A stretch of 64,000 nt of DNA from Palsa-1150 sp963797395 (lineage in GTDB: Bacteria > Myxococcota_A > Polyangia > Polyangiales > Polyangiaceae), in NCBI GenBank assembly GCA_963797395.1, contig CAWCPA010000003.1, positions 124,001 to 188,000 of the forward strand, written 5' to 3'. Made by a program: the position numbers and the translations under genes. The notes under the pieces were generated by a model. That model was not told where the DNA came from, did no database searches, and worked only from the letters and a program-made list of their open reading frames with translations. Every line of letters starts with the position of its first letter. Position 1 is the stretch's first letter. Shown here one piece after another: positions 35,028 to 43,573 of this stretch.

Positions 35028-36498
35028 ATGATGACGAAGCACGCCGTGGTGGTCGCTGGCGGAGGTCCGACGGGAATGATGCTTGCGGCCGAGCTCGCGC
35101 TCGCGAAGATCGATGTCGCCATCGTCGAGCGGCGACCCAATCAGGACATCGCGGGCTCGCGCGCGGGCGGCCTGCACGCACGCACGATCGAGGTGTTCGA
35201 CCAGCGTGGCGTCGCAGATCGGTTCCTTTCTCGAGGGAAGGCCCTGCAAGTCGCAGGCTTCGCGGCGGTGCCCCTCGACATCAGCGACTTCCCCACGCGC
35301 CACAACTACGGGCTCGCGCTCTGGCAGGCCGACATCGAGCGCGTCCTCGCGGCGTGGGTGGGCGAGCTGGCGATACCCGTCTATCGCGAATGTGTGGTGA
35401 CGGGCTTTGCCCAGGACGACGGCGGCGTCGACGTCGAGCTGGCCGACCGCCGGACCCTGCGCGCGGAGTATCTCGTCGGGTGCGATGGCGGGCGCAGCCT
35501 GATACGCAAGAAAGCCGGAATCGACTTCCCGGGGTGGGACCCGTCCACCAGCTACCTGATCGCCGAGTGCGAGATGACCGGCGAGCCGGAGCGGAGCATC
35601 CGCCGCGACGAGAAGGGCATCCACGGCCTCGGCCGGATCGACGACGGCAAGCGCGTGCGGGTGGTGTCGAGCGAGAAGCACGTCAAGCAGGGCGACGAGC
35701 CGACGCTGGACGAGCTCCGCGAGGCGCTCGTCGACGTCTACGGGAGCGACTTCGACGTACGCAACGTCACGTTCCTCTCGCGGTTCACCGATATGACGCG
35801 GCAGGCGGCGTCCTACCGCGAGAGGCGGGTGCTCCTGGCCGGCGACGCGGCGCACATCCACGCGCCGGCGGGCGGACAGGGACTCAACGTCGGCGTGCAG
35901 GACGCCGTGAACCTGGGATGGAAGCTGGCCCAGGTGGTGAAGGGAATTTCCCCGGAGAGCCTCCTCGACACGTACCACGCCGAGCGGCACCCGGTCGGCG
36001 CGCGCGTGCTCCAGAACACCCTCGCGCAGACGGCGCTCGCGCGCGGCGACGCCCGGACGAACGCCTTGCGCGACACCCTGTCCGACCTGCTCGCGCTGGA
36101 TGAGGTTCGCAGGCGGATCGCCGGGATGATCGACCGGCATGGACGTTCACTACGACCTCGGCGCCGGGCACCCGCTCCTCGGGCGCCGCATGCCCGATCT
36201 CGACCTGATCACCGAGGGCGGCTCGCGGCGGGTGTTCACCCTGCTCCACGACGCCCGGCCGGTGCTGCTGAACCTCGGTGAGCCCGGCGCCCTCGACATC
36301 GCTCCGTGGGCGGATCGGGTTCAACGGCTCGACGCTCGCTATGCCGGTTCATGGGAGCTCCCGGTCCTCGGCGCGGTCGCGGCCCCCGCGGCCGTGCTGG
36401 TCCGGCCCGATGGACACGTCGCGTGGGTCGGGGACGGCACGGACGCGGGATTGCGCGACGCGCTGCTTCGCTGGTTCGGACCGCCGAATCGCGGGTGA
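35028..36498 (+). CDS. FAD-dependent aromatic-ring monooxygenase, frameshifted before its C-terminal domain
   Basis: A flavoprotein hydroxylase of the PheA/TfdB-like class, about 489 residues when repaired. The N-terminal FAD motif is VVVAGGGPTGMMLAAELA, the second site is YLVGCDGGRSLIRKKAG, and the third is VLLAGDAAHIHAPAGGQGLN. The thioredoxin-like C-terminal domain (MDVHYDLGAGHPLLGRRMPD, then LVRPDGHVAWVG) is in the next frame; removing one base near 36134-36135 joins them. In the sequence as given, the first frame runs on into Arg/Pro-rich nonsense. ATG 35028 and 35031 are adjacent alternatives. No partner reductase is nearby, as expected for a single-component enzyme. Confidence 0.88.
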
Positions 36499-36706
36499 AC
36501 CGGCAGCGTCGGAATCGCAGCTCCACCAGAGCCCGGACCTCTTACTCGGTCGTGAGGGCCGACGCCGAGCGCGCGACCTGGGCATGAGCGAGCGCTCTCT
36601 CCGCAGGCCATGACCGGGATGGAACACGCGATGCTACACCGCGCGAGCGCGCAGTCGAAATGAGATGGATCCGTAGCGCGGATCGATCGGCGTCCGTCGC
36701 CCGAGG

Positions 36707-37076
36707 GCGACGCTCGATCTCGGCCGCCGCGTCGAGGCACAGGTCGTCCCGGTACGCCGCCGCGATCACCTGCACGCTCTGCGGGCGCCCGGCCTCGATC
36801 CCCGTGGGGACCGCGACGGCCGGCAGGCCCACGAGGCTCGTCGCGCGGCACAGGCTCATGGCCCGGATGACCCGCGCGTGCTCCTCGAAACCGCGCACGT
36901 CGTAGGCCGCGGGGACGATCGCCTCGGAAAATACGGGGCCGAGCACGATCGGGTGCCGCGCGAGAAAGCCGGCCCAGTCGCGCTGAAGCCCCTGCCGCGA
37001 AGTGATCGCCGTCAGATAGGCCGGCGAGATCGACCTCGGGGTCGAGCTCCGCGACGCGATAGCCGGCGTCGCGCCG
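36707..37076 (-). pseudogene. Amidase relic (C-terminal part)
   Basis: About 110 codons read as the end of an amidase-signature-family protein: ISPAYLTAITSRQGLQRDWA, then LGPVFSEAIVPAAYDVRGFE, AMSLCRATSLVGLPAVAVPT and GRPQSVQVIAAAYRDDLCLD. A further upstream piece (DAGYRVAELDPEVDLAG) is in another frame near 37050-37080, just where the DUF2239 gene ends. The catalytic Lys-Ser-Ser part is absent, so this is a dead fragment. The flanking 36499-36706 holds nothing recognisable. Confidence 0.7.
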
Positions 37077-37659
37077 TCACCTGGGGTCTCCCCCGTCGGC
37101 GCGCGCGGACCACGGCGCCGCGAGCCGGCGGACGTAGTCGCGCACGTCGACGGGCCACGGCGCCACGAGCGCGGCGAAGCGCTCCCCCTCGCGCGCGAAG
37201 AGGGCCCGCGAGGACTCCTCGAAGTCCGGCAGGTCGCCGGCGACGGCCCACATCACCTTGTGCGCCGCGTCCCGGGCGCGGCGGGCGTTCTGGCCGCGGG
37301 GGTCGCGCTTTCGGGCGTCCTCGACCAGCCGGCGCAGCGTGCCGGAGATGCCCTGCGGCTGCTTCTCCAGCCATTCCCAGTGTCGCGGCAGCAACGACAC
37401 TTCGCGGCTCACGACGCCGAGCTTGGGGCGCCCCGGTCCGTCGCGCGGAGGGGATCGCACGGGCGAGGACCTCGGCCCGCGTTCCCGTGAAGTCGAAGTC
37501 GACCTGCTTGCCCGTCTGGTCCTCGAAGATGAGGACCGGAGCGGCGCCCCGCTTGCTCTCGAGATGCTCCTTGGTGCGGACCACCGTCGTCTTGAGGTCG
37601 CCCCCGACCAGCAGGCGCGAGCCCACGAACACGCTGTACGTCGAGGTCTCGTCAATCAC
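37077..37659 (-). CDS. DUF2239 family protein, frameshifted
   Basis: A conserved protein of unknown function. The first half (STYSVFVGSRLLVGGDLKTT, APVLIFEDQTGKQVDFDFTG) and the second (GPGRPKLGVVSREVSLLPRH, WEWLEKQPQGISGTLRRLVE) are in different frames that meet near 37446-37455. Together they give the complete DUF2239 layout of about 193 residues. GTG 37659 is the likely start, directly before the conserved STYSVF. The upstream region carries two CCCGGG-centred sites. One missing or extra base would explain the break. Confidence 0.75.
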
Positions 37660-37666
37660 GAAGGAC

Positions 37667-37713
37667 AATATTACCCGGGTGAATCGTCCGGTCAATATCG
37701 CCCGGGTATTATT
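37667..37713. promoter_or_regulatory. Paired CCCGGG-centred operator-like sites
   Basis: AATATTACCCGGG (37667-37679) and CCCGGGTATTATT (37701-37713) are near-perfect inverted copies (one mismatch in 13) around a 21-bp spacer. The AT-rich ends stand out in this genome. They lie just upstream of the DUF2239 start, so they probably mark its promoter and a dimeric repressor site. Confidence 0.55.
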
Positions 37714-37801
37714 CCTCCACGCGTCCCCGACGGCCGTCACCCCGCGCGCCGCATCGTCAGGCGCCCGAGAGCTCGCGAGCGCTCAATCGAGGCTCAGCGC
37801 G

Positions 37802-38728
37802 CTACGCGGCGGGCGGCGCGAGGTAGTGGCCTTCCGCGATGTCGGCGAGCAGGTCCGCATGCGCCGGCTTCCAGCCCAAGAGCTCGCGCGTGCGTGCGCT
37901 CGAGGTCGGGTTGTCGAGCTGGACGATCAGGCCGACGAAGCCGCCGAGGATCTCGCCGATCTTCTCGGGCGTCACGCTCTTCGCGGGGACGCCGAGCCCG
38001 CGACCGATCGCCTCCGCGATCGAGCGGAAGGGAACGCCCTCCTCGGCCGCCGCGTGCACGCGCGAGCCCGCAGGAGCCGCCTCGAGCGCGAGGCGATAGA
38101 GGCGCGCGGCGTCGAGCGTGTGCACCGCGGGCCAGCGGGTCGCGCCGTCGCCGACGTAGGCGGAGAAGCCGTTCTTGCGGGCCGCCGCCACGAGCATCGG
38201 GACGAAGCCATGGTGATCGAGGGAGCTGTGCACCGTGGGCGGCAGGCGCATGATCGAGGTGCGCACGCCGCGCTTGGCGAACGCCTCCGACAGCCTCTCC
38301 GAGGCCACGCGCGGGTTCCCGCCCTCTTGCCCTACGTCGGCCTCGGTTCCCGCGCGACCGCGGACGCTGTGCGCGAGCAGCATCGTACCGGTGGTGTTCA
38401 CGAAGGGCTTCCCCGAGCCGGCCAGGGCCTCGCCGATCGCCTCGACGGCCCGCAGATCGGCCGCGAGCGCCCCCGCGAAATCGCCGCCGGCGAAGGCGAG
38501 ATCGTGCTTGAACGCCAGGTGGATCACGCCGTCGGCGTTTTTCGCGGCCTCTCGAAGCCCGTCGAGATCGTCGAGGGTGCCGCGCCGCGCCTCGGTGCCG
38601 GCCGACGTGACCTTTTCGGCCGACGCCTCGGAGCGCGCGAGGCCGACGACCTTGTGCCCCGCGGCCAGCAGATCGCGGACGACGGGCAAACCAATGTGAC
38701 CGGACGCGCCGGTGACGAAGACACGCAT
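37802..38728 (-). CDS. NAD-dependent epimerase/dehydratase-like (extended SDR) protein
   Basis: A 308-residue extended SDR. The cofactor motif is VFVTGASGHIGLPVVRDLLA, with VIHLAFKHD after the third strand and a substrate-binding C-terminal half ending LGWKPAHADLLADI. The usual YxxxK is not clear (VASERLSEAFAKRG at that position), so catalysis may be atypical. ATG 38728 has AGGAGG 7 nt upstream. It is divergent from a TetR gene, and the shared intergenic region holds two operator copies. Confidence 0.9.
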   Translation of the reverse strand: MRVFVTGASGHIGLPVVRDLLAAGHKVVGLARSEASAEKVTSAGTEARRGTLDDLDGLREAAKNADGVIHLAFKHDLAFAGGDFAGALAADLRAVEAIGEALAGSGKPFVNTTGTMLLAHSVRGRAGTEADVGQEGGNPRVASERLSEAFAKRGVRTSIMRLPPTVHSSLDHHGFVPMLVAAARKNGFSAYVGDGATRWPAVHTLDAARLYRLALEAAPAGSRVHAAAEEGVPFRSIAEAIGRGLGVPAKSVTPEKIGEILGGFVGLIVQLDNPTSSARTRELLGWKPAHADLLADIAEGHYLAPPAA

Positions 38729-38742
38729 GGGATAGCCTCCTG

Positions 38743-38790
38743 ATGTCAGACGCTGACATAGCGGTAACACGTGATGTCAGTGTCTGCAAT
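38743..38790. promoter_or_regulatory. Two tandem TetR-type operators ATGTCAG-N3-CTGACAT
   Basis: Site 1 (38743-38759) is a perfect 7-3-7 palindrome, ATGTCAGACGCTGACAT. Site 2 (38774-38790) is ATGTCAGTGTCTGCAAT, identical in its left arm and imperfect in its right. The centres are 31 bp apart, about three helical turns, on one DNA face. They lie between the divergent SDR and tetR genes. Confidence 0.8.
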
Positions 38791-38798
38791 CAGTTAGG

Positions 38799-39428
38799 AT
38801 GGAGGCGATGGCGCGCTGGGAACCCGACGCACGCGGACGGCTGGAGCAGGCCGCGATGGAGCTCTTCCTGGAGCGCGGGTACGTGAGCACGACGGTCGGA
38901 GACATCGCCGCGCGCGCGGGCCTCACGGAGCGGACCTTCTTCCGCTACTTCGCCGACAAGCGGGAGGTGCTGTTCTCGGGGTCGAAGGAGCTCGAGAAGA
39001 GCATCGTCGACCGCATCGAGGGCGCCCCTCGGGAGGCGAGCCCGCTCGAGGCCGTCGCCGCGGCCTTCGAAGGGGCGGGCGCCGAGCTCCAGGACCGGCG
39101 AGACCTGCGCTTCGTGCGCGCGCGCTACGCGCTCGTGACCAAGCACGCCGAGATCCAGGAGCGAGAGCTCATCAAGCTCGCCTCCCTCGCGGCGACGGTC
39201 ACGCATGCGCTCCACGCGCGCGGCGTCGCCGAGCCGGCGGCGAGCCTCGCGGCCGAGGCGGGCATCGCCGTCTTCAAGATCGGCTTCGAGCGCTGGGTCA
39301 GCGAGAAGAAGCCGCAAGACCTCGCGGCCCACATCCGCGCGGCGGTGGACACGCTCAAGGCGCTCACCGCCCAGGGCAAGGCGCCGTCCCGGCGCCCCGC
39401 GAAGAAGCAGCCGGCGCGACGCGCGTAG
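38799..39428 (+). CDS. TetR-family regulator
   Basis: A 209-residue TetR protein with HTH LEQAAMELFLERGYVSTTVG then DIAARAGLTERTFFRYFADK. The C-terminal tail is basic (PSRRPAKKQPARRA). ATG 38799 and ATG 38808 are both possible; GGAGG at 38801-38805 is too close to serve the second. It is divergent from the extended SDR with a tandem operator between them, a standard repressor-target arrangement. Confidence 0.92.
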   Translation: MEAMARWEPDARGRLEQAAMELFLERGYVSTTVGDIAARAGLTERTFFRYFADKREVLFSGSKELEKSIVDRIEGAPREASPLEAVAAAFEGAGAELQDRRDLRFVRARYALVTKHAEIQERELIKLASLAATVTHALHARGVAEPAASLAAEAGIAVFKIGFERWVSEKKPQDLAAHIRAAVDTLKALTAQGKAPSRRPAKKQPARRA

Positions 39429-39486
39429 AGCCCCGCCTCGCCGACGCGATCGCGGCAGGCGCGTAGCGCGGCCGAGGCGGCGTCCG

Positions 39487-40200
39487 TCAGCCGACGCCGG
39501 CCGCCGAGCCTCCGTCGACGTGGAGAATCTCGCCCGTCACGAAGGGCGCGGACTCCAGGTAGAGCGCCGCATCGACGACGTCCTTCACCTCGCCCACACG
39601 CCCGACGGGGTGGAGCCTGGCGAGGGTGTCGTACGAAGCCCGCGCGTGCATCGGCGTCCTGATGGTGCCAGGCGCGACGGCGTTGACCCGCACTCCCCTC
39701 TTCGCGACCTCGATCGCGAGCGATCGGGTGAGCGCGTTCAATCCGCCCTTGGTCAGCGCGGCGAGGCCCGCGGGAGCCGAGGCCACGGGCTGATCGGCGA
39801 TCGACGCGGTGATGTTGACGATGTGACCGCTCCGCTGCGAGAGCAGCTCGGCGAGGACGACCTGCGTCATGTGAAAGAGGCCGGTGACGTTCGTGCCGGT
39901 CACCGCGTCGAAGTCCTCTTGCGTGTACTCGAGGAACGACTTGCCGACGAAGATGCCGGCGTTGTTGACCAGCGTGTCGACCCGCCCGAATCGCTCCTTC
40001 GCCGCCGCGAGGACCTTCCGCGCCGTTCCCCGGTCCTGGATGTCGCCCGCGATGACCAGCACCCGCTCGTCGCTGGAGGGCGCGATCGAGCGCGAGGTGG
40101 CCACCACGCGGAACCCGAGGCTGCGGTAGCCGGCGACCAGACCCGCGCCGATGCCCTGCGAGGCCCCGGTGACGATGGCCACCCGGTTTGCGTTGTCCAT
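39487..40200 (-). CDS. SDR-family protein lacking the catalytic tyrosine
   Basis: A 237-residue classical-length SDR. The cofactor motif is AIVTGASQGIGAGLVAGY, the NNAG motif is DTLVNNAGIF, and the end is the usual FVTGEILHVDGGSA. At the active site, where YxxxK is expected, it reads SAPAGLAALTKGGLN: the lysine is kept but the tyrosine is replaced by alanine. A subgroup of SDRs shows the same ASLTKGG-like pattern, so this is probably a natural variant rather than a mutation; the reaction is uncertain. It lies 9 nt after the end of the DJ-1/PfpI gene on the same strand. Confidence 0.9.
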   Translation of the reverse strand: MDNANRVAIVTGASQGIGAGLVAGYRSLGFRVVATSRSIAPSSDERVLVIAGDIQDRGTARKVLAAAKERFGRVDTLVNNAGIFVGKSFLEYTQEDFDAVTGTNVTGLFHMTQVVLAELLSQRSGHIVNITASIADQPVASAPAGLAALTKGGLNALTRSLAIEVAKRGVRVNAVAPGTIRTPMHARASYDTLARLHPVGRVGEVKDVVDAALYLESAPFVTGEILHVDGGSAAGVG

Positions 40201-40209
40201 GATGACGCC

Positions 40210-40971
40210 CTACGCGCTCTGATTGAGCGACCGCGCCGACGAGCCGGCTCCGCGGCCCGATCGCCGCGAGGCGCTCTCCCCGAGGACCTCGAGCAGCCGC
40301 TTGCCCAGAACCGCGGCCGAGGCGGGGTTCTGCCCGGTCACCAGGTTTCGGTCCTCGACCATGTACGGCTTCCACATCTCCCCGCAGCTGAAGTCGACCC
40401 CGACCTTCTCCTTGATGTCGGTCTCGAGCAACCACGTCGCCCTCGGAGCCAGACCCACGGCCTCCTCCTCCTTGTTGGTGAAGCACGTGATCCGGTAGCC
40501 CTTGAAGGGCGATACGCCGTGGATCCTCGTGGCCAGAATGGCGGCGGGACCATGGCACACGATGAACAGCGGGTTGCCCGAGGCCAGCTGCGCGGTCAGC
40601 AGCCGACCCACGTCGGCGTCGAGCGCCAGGTCCGCCATGGGGCCGTGCCCGCCCGGCAGGTAGACGGCGTCGTAGTCCTCGAGGCGAACGTCCGACAGCT
40701 TGAGCGGCCGCCGCATCGCCTCTGCAGATCGAATGATGGCCTCCAGCTCGAGGGCTCCCTGGATGCCGCCCGCCATCTCGGGACGGAGGCTCATCATGTC
40801 GACGTTCGGGGTCACGCCGTTGGGCGTGGCGACCACGACCTCGTGGCCGGCGTCGGTGACGATCTTGTACGGGTTCGCGAACTCCTCGGCCCAATAGCCG
40901 GTCGCGTACCTCGTCCCGTCCTTGAGCACCCAGTACGTGGCTCCGCTGACTATGAAGAGAATCTTTGCCAT
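40210..40971 (-). CDS. DJ-1/PfpI family protein (Hsp31/glyoxalase III-like)
   Basis: A 253-residue class I glutamine-amidotransferase-fold protein. The nucleophile elbow is FIVCHGPAAIL (Cys139), preceded by the PGGHGPMADL loop, and the N-terminal acid is in the GYWAEEFANPY segment. This layout fits Hsp31-type chaperone/deglycase or glyoxalase III proteins. The last 25 residues are Ser/Arg/Gly-rich and probably disordered. ATG 40971 is clear, and the gene is followed directly by the SDR. About 200 bp upstream (40972-41163) hold no gene. Confidence 0.9.
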   Translation of the reverse strand: MAKILFIVSGATYWVLKDGTRYATGYWAEEFANPYKIVTDAGHEVVVATPNGVTPNVDMMSLRPEMAGGIQGALELEAIIRSAEAMRRPLKLSDVRLEDYDAVYLPGGHGPMADLALDADVGRLLTAQLASGNPLFIVCHGPAAILATRIHGVSPFKGYRITCFTNKEEEAVGLAPRATWLLETDIKEKVGVDFSCGEMWKPYMVEDRNLVTGQNPASAAVLGKRLLEVLGESASRRSGRGAGSSARSLNQSA

Positions 40972-41163
40972 GGCAAAACGCTCCTCTCGTTCCGTAGGGG
41001 ACGTCTAAGGGCGCGCCCGGCAATGTCTATCCCCCTCGCGCGCGGGGAGGGCCGGCGCGCGCTCGAGCTTCGGCGGACGTCATCCGGTCACGGCACCGGC
41101 GCCCGGACGGTTGGGGCGAGGGCCCGTCTCGGGCTTGCGCGTCGCCCATCCGTGCGTTACTCA

Positions 41164-41181
41164 CTGAACCGCATGGTTCAG
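41164..41181. promoter_or_regulatory. ArsR operator overlapping the arsR start codon
   Basis: CTGAACC (41164-41170) and GGTTCAG (41175-41181) form a perfect 7-4-7 palindrome. The ATG of arsR lies inside it, so the palindrome itself encodes the first residues M-V-Q. Binding here would block both transcription and leader use, which implies autorepression. Confidence 0.75.
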
Positions 41182-41538
41182 CATTTGACGGCCCGCCTCG
41201 ACGCGTCGTTCGCCGCGCTGTCGGACCCCACCCGGCGCGGCGTTCTCGAGCAGCTCGGACGGGCGGACGCCTCGATCACCGACCTCGCCGAGAAGTTCCA
41301 CATGACCCTCACGGGCATGAAGAAGCACGTCGGCGTCCTGGAGCAGGCGGGGCTCGTCACCACGGAGAAGGTCGGGCGCGTGCGGACCTGCAAGCTCGGC
41401 CCGCGCCAGCTGGAAGAAGAGACGGCGTGGATCGAGAGGTACCGCCGGCTCTGGGCCTCACGCTTCGACGAGCTGGACGAGGTCATCGCGGAACTGAAAC
41501 GCAAGGAGAAGGTCTATGGTCGCAAGAAGAGAGAGTGA
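41173..41538 (+). CDS. ArsR-family regulator
   Basis: A 121-residue winged-helix regulator. The core is FAALSDPTRRGVLEQLGRAD, ASITDLAEKFHMTLTGMKKH and VGVLEQAGLVTTEKVGRVRT; no metal-binding Cys cluster is present, so it belongs to the subgroup paired with AHSA1/SRPBCC proteins rather than to metal sensors. Its 3' end overlaps the SRPBCC start at 41516 by 23 nt, an operon arrangement seen widely for this pair. A palindrome covers its start codon. Confidence 0.93.
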   Translation: MVQHLTARLDASFAALSDPTRRGVLEQLGRADASITDLAEKFHMTLTGMKKHVGVLEQAGLVTTEKVGRVRTCKLGPRQLEEETAWIERYRRLWASRFDELDEVIAELKRKEKVYGRKKRE

Positions 41539-42035
41539 GCCCGCCCCCGTGCACGACCGCACGACGGTGGAGCGGAAGTCCGATCGCGGAAATGGTCGTC
41601 ACGAGAACCTTCGACGGCCCGGCGCGCCTCGTGTTCGAGGCGTGGACCAAGCCCGAGCTGCTCAAGCTTTGGTGGGCGCCGAAGTCGAGCGGCCTGGTCC
41701 TGCTCTCCTGCGAAGCGGATGTTCGTGTCGGGGGCAGGTATAGGTTCGTGTTCGGCTTCGGCCACGATGCCTCGAAGACCATGGCGTTCTACGGCAAGTA
41801 CATCGAAGTGATACCGCCCTCGCGCCTCGTCTGGACCAACGAGGAAGGTGAGGCCGGCGAGTCCATCACGACGCTGACCTTCGAGGAAAAAGGTGGCAAG
41901 ACGCTGCTCGTCATGCACGAACTTCACCCCTCGAAGGAAGCCCTCGACGGTGCCATGGAAGGCGCCGGGGTCGGGATGCGCGAGACGTTCGACCAGCTGG
42001 ACGAGCTTCTCGTCACCCTGGGCGCGGGACGGTAG
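41516..42035 (+). CDS. SRPBCC/AHSA1-like protein, frameshifted near the N-terminus
   Basis: A START-like ligand-binding protein of the Aha1 C-terminal-like group, about 172 residues. The start ATG 41516 (MVARRESEPAPVHDRTTVER) is in one frame; the main domain (VVTRTFDGPARLVFEAWTKP, LKLWWAPKS, ESITTLTFEEKGGKTLLVMH) is in another. Removing one G near 41588-41589 gives KSDREMVVTRTF, the normal sequence for the family. As read, the domain could start only from an in-frame codon inside the arsR region. The function is unknown; such proteins are co-transcribed with their ArsR. Confidence 0.85.
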
Positions 42036-42087
42036 GCCGGTCGTGCAGGCGCGCGCGGCGGCCGAGCGGGCTCCCCGCGCGGCCGGA

Positions 42088-42312
42088 TAGGCCCGACCGT
42101 CGGGCAAACGCGTTCGCCGCGAAGTCGGAAGTGCCCGACCGGCCGGGGAGCGCGCTCGCCGCGAAGTCGGAAGTGCCCGACCGGCCGGGGAGCGCGCTCG
42201 CCGCGAAGTCCGGGCGTGCCCGACCGGCCGGGGAGCGCGCTCGCCGCGAAGTCGGGCATGCCCGACCGGCCGGGGAGCGCGCTTGCCCGACGGTCGGGCA
42301 TGCCCGACCGGC
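42088..42312. repeat. Tandem 42-nt palindromic repeats
   Basis: Five imperfect units beginning (G/A)TGCCCGACCGGC at 42131, 42173, 42216, 42259 and 42300 have periods of 41-43 nt. Each contains GGGGAGCGCGCTCGCCGCGAAG except the last, which is cut. Boundaries contain perfect palindromes: GTCGGGCATGCCCGAC at 42251-42266 and CGGTCGGGCATGCCCGACCG at 42291-42310; GCCCGAC-C-GTCGGGC lies at 42091-42105. The array fills the gap between two convergent genes, where it could act as a bidirectional terminator. Confidence 0.85.
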
Positions 42313-42315
42313 GTC

Positions 42316-43569
42316 TCACCGCACCTTCACCGTCACCGCCGCGCTGAGACCGGGAAGAAGGGCGGCGTCCGTCGCGGCGAGGCGGACCCTCACCGGGACG
42401 CGCTGCACGACCTTCACGAAGTTCTCCGCGGCGTTGTCCGATGGGAGCAGCGAGAAGCGGCCCTGCGTCCCTCCCGCGAGGGTGTCCACGTTACCTTCGA
42501 ACACGCGCGGCGCGAAGGCATCGACGGAGACCGTGACGGGCTGTCCGGGTCGCAGCGCCCCGACCTGCGTCTCCTTGAAGTTCGCGACCACGTACACCTC
42601 CGGAGGAACGAGCAGCGCGACGGGAGTCCCCACGGCGGCGAGCACCCCAGGGTGCAACGACAGGTTGGTGAGCAACCCGTCCGCCGGAGCGACGACGTGG
42701 GTGGCGTCGAGCTGCGACTGCGCCAGGACGACGGCGGCTTCCGCCCCCGAAACGCGGCCGCGTTGAAGCTCGGTGTTCGCGTGCGCGGCGTTCAGCTGCG
42801 TCTCGATCGGCGCGCTCTGCGTCAGACGTCCCTGCGCCTCGGACACCCGAGCGTCCGCGGCGTGCTGCTGCTCCTCCGACGCGCTGAGCGCGGCGCGTGC
42901 CTGCGCGACGGTCGCGCGGGCGCGGTCGGCCACGGCCTGCGCCTCGTCGAGCTTCGACTGCGGAATGGCGTTGTCCTGGCGAAGCGCCTTGCAGCGGGCG
43001 AGATCGAGCTCCGCGAGCCTTTCATCGCCTTCCGCCAGATCGATGGCCGCGCGCGCGCTCGCCACGTTCGCGTGCGCGCCCCGCACGGCGAAGGACGAGC
43101 CCGCGACGAGAGCCTGTTCGGCGGCGATGCCACCCTTGGCGCTCGCCGCGACCATCTGCTCCTCCGCTTCGGCCTGGGCGGCCTGCGCCCGCGCCTGCGC
43201 GAGCTCGGCCTGCGCTTGCTTCAGTCGCGCCGCGTAGTCGGTGTCGTCGACCTGAGCGATCAGATCGCCCTTCTTGATCCGGTGGTTGTCCTCCGCCGGA
43301 ACCGCGACGACGAGCCCCGGCACCCGCACGGAGATCGTGACGACGTCCCCTTCCACCTGGGCGTCGTCCGTCGACTCGAGGCCGCGCGTGCGCACCACAT
43401 AGCCCACGAGCACGGAGAGCCCGATGAGGACGACGCCACCGACGATGAGAAACGGACGCTTGCTCGCGGGCTTGCTGTCCGTCACGGCAGGCGAAACGGG
43501 GGTGGACGCACGCGGAGCCGCGACGCCGTCCCCGAGAGGTCCAGGTGTACTCACTGATGCGCTTTCCAT
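42316..43569 (-). CDS. HlyD/EmrA-type membrane fusion protein
   Basis: A 417-residue periplasmic adaptor of a tripartite efflux pump. One N-terminal helix (FLIVGGVVLIGLSVLVGYVV) anchors it, followed by the lipoyl half-motif (STDDAQVEGDVVTISVRVPG), a long alpha-hairpin of Ala/Gln/Glu heptads (about 115-270), the second lipoyl half (ATHVVAPADGLLTNLSLHPG) and a beta-barrel (VYVVANFKETQVGALRPGQP). It starts 4 nt after the EmrB-like stop, so the two are co-translated. The partner outer-membrane channel is not in the window. Confidence 0.93.
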   Translation of the reverse strand: MESASVSTPGPLGDGVAAPRASTPVSPAVTDSKPASKRPFLIVGGVVLIGLSVLVGYVVRTRGLESTDDAQVEGDVVTISVRVPGLVVAVPAEDNHRIKKGDLIAQVDDTDYAARLKQAQAELAQARAQAAQAEAEEQMVAASAKGGIAAEQALVAGSSFAVRGAHANVASARAAIDLAEGDERLAELDLARCKALRQDNAIPQSKLDEAQAVADRARATVAQARAALSASEEQQHAADARVSEAQGRLTQSAPIETQLNAAHANTELQRGRVSGAEAAVVLAQSQLDATHVVAPADGLLTNLSLHPGVLAAVGTPVALLVPPEVYVVANFKETQVGALRPGQPVTVSVDAFAPRVFEGNVDTLAGGTQGRFSLLPSDNAAENFVKVVQRVPVRVRLAATDAALLPGLSAAVTVKVR

Positions 43570-43573
43570 GGGG

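Noticed and set aside
34861..35030. A 56-codon frame (starts MTNDARELFGRSPAAIARD)
   Set aside because: It overlaps the monooxygenase start, has no ribosome-binding site and crosses the AT-rich promoter region; left unassigned.
42088..42312. CRISPR array
   Set aside because: The units are head-to-tail without unique spacers, the period is wrong, and no cas gene is present.
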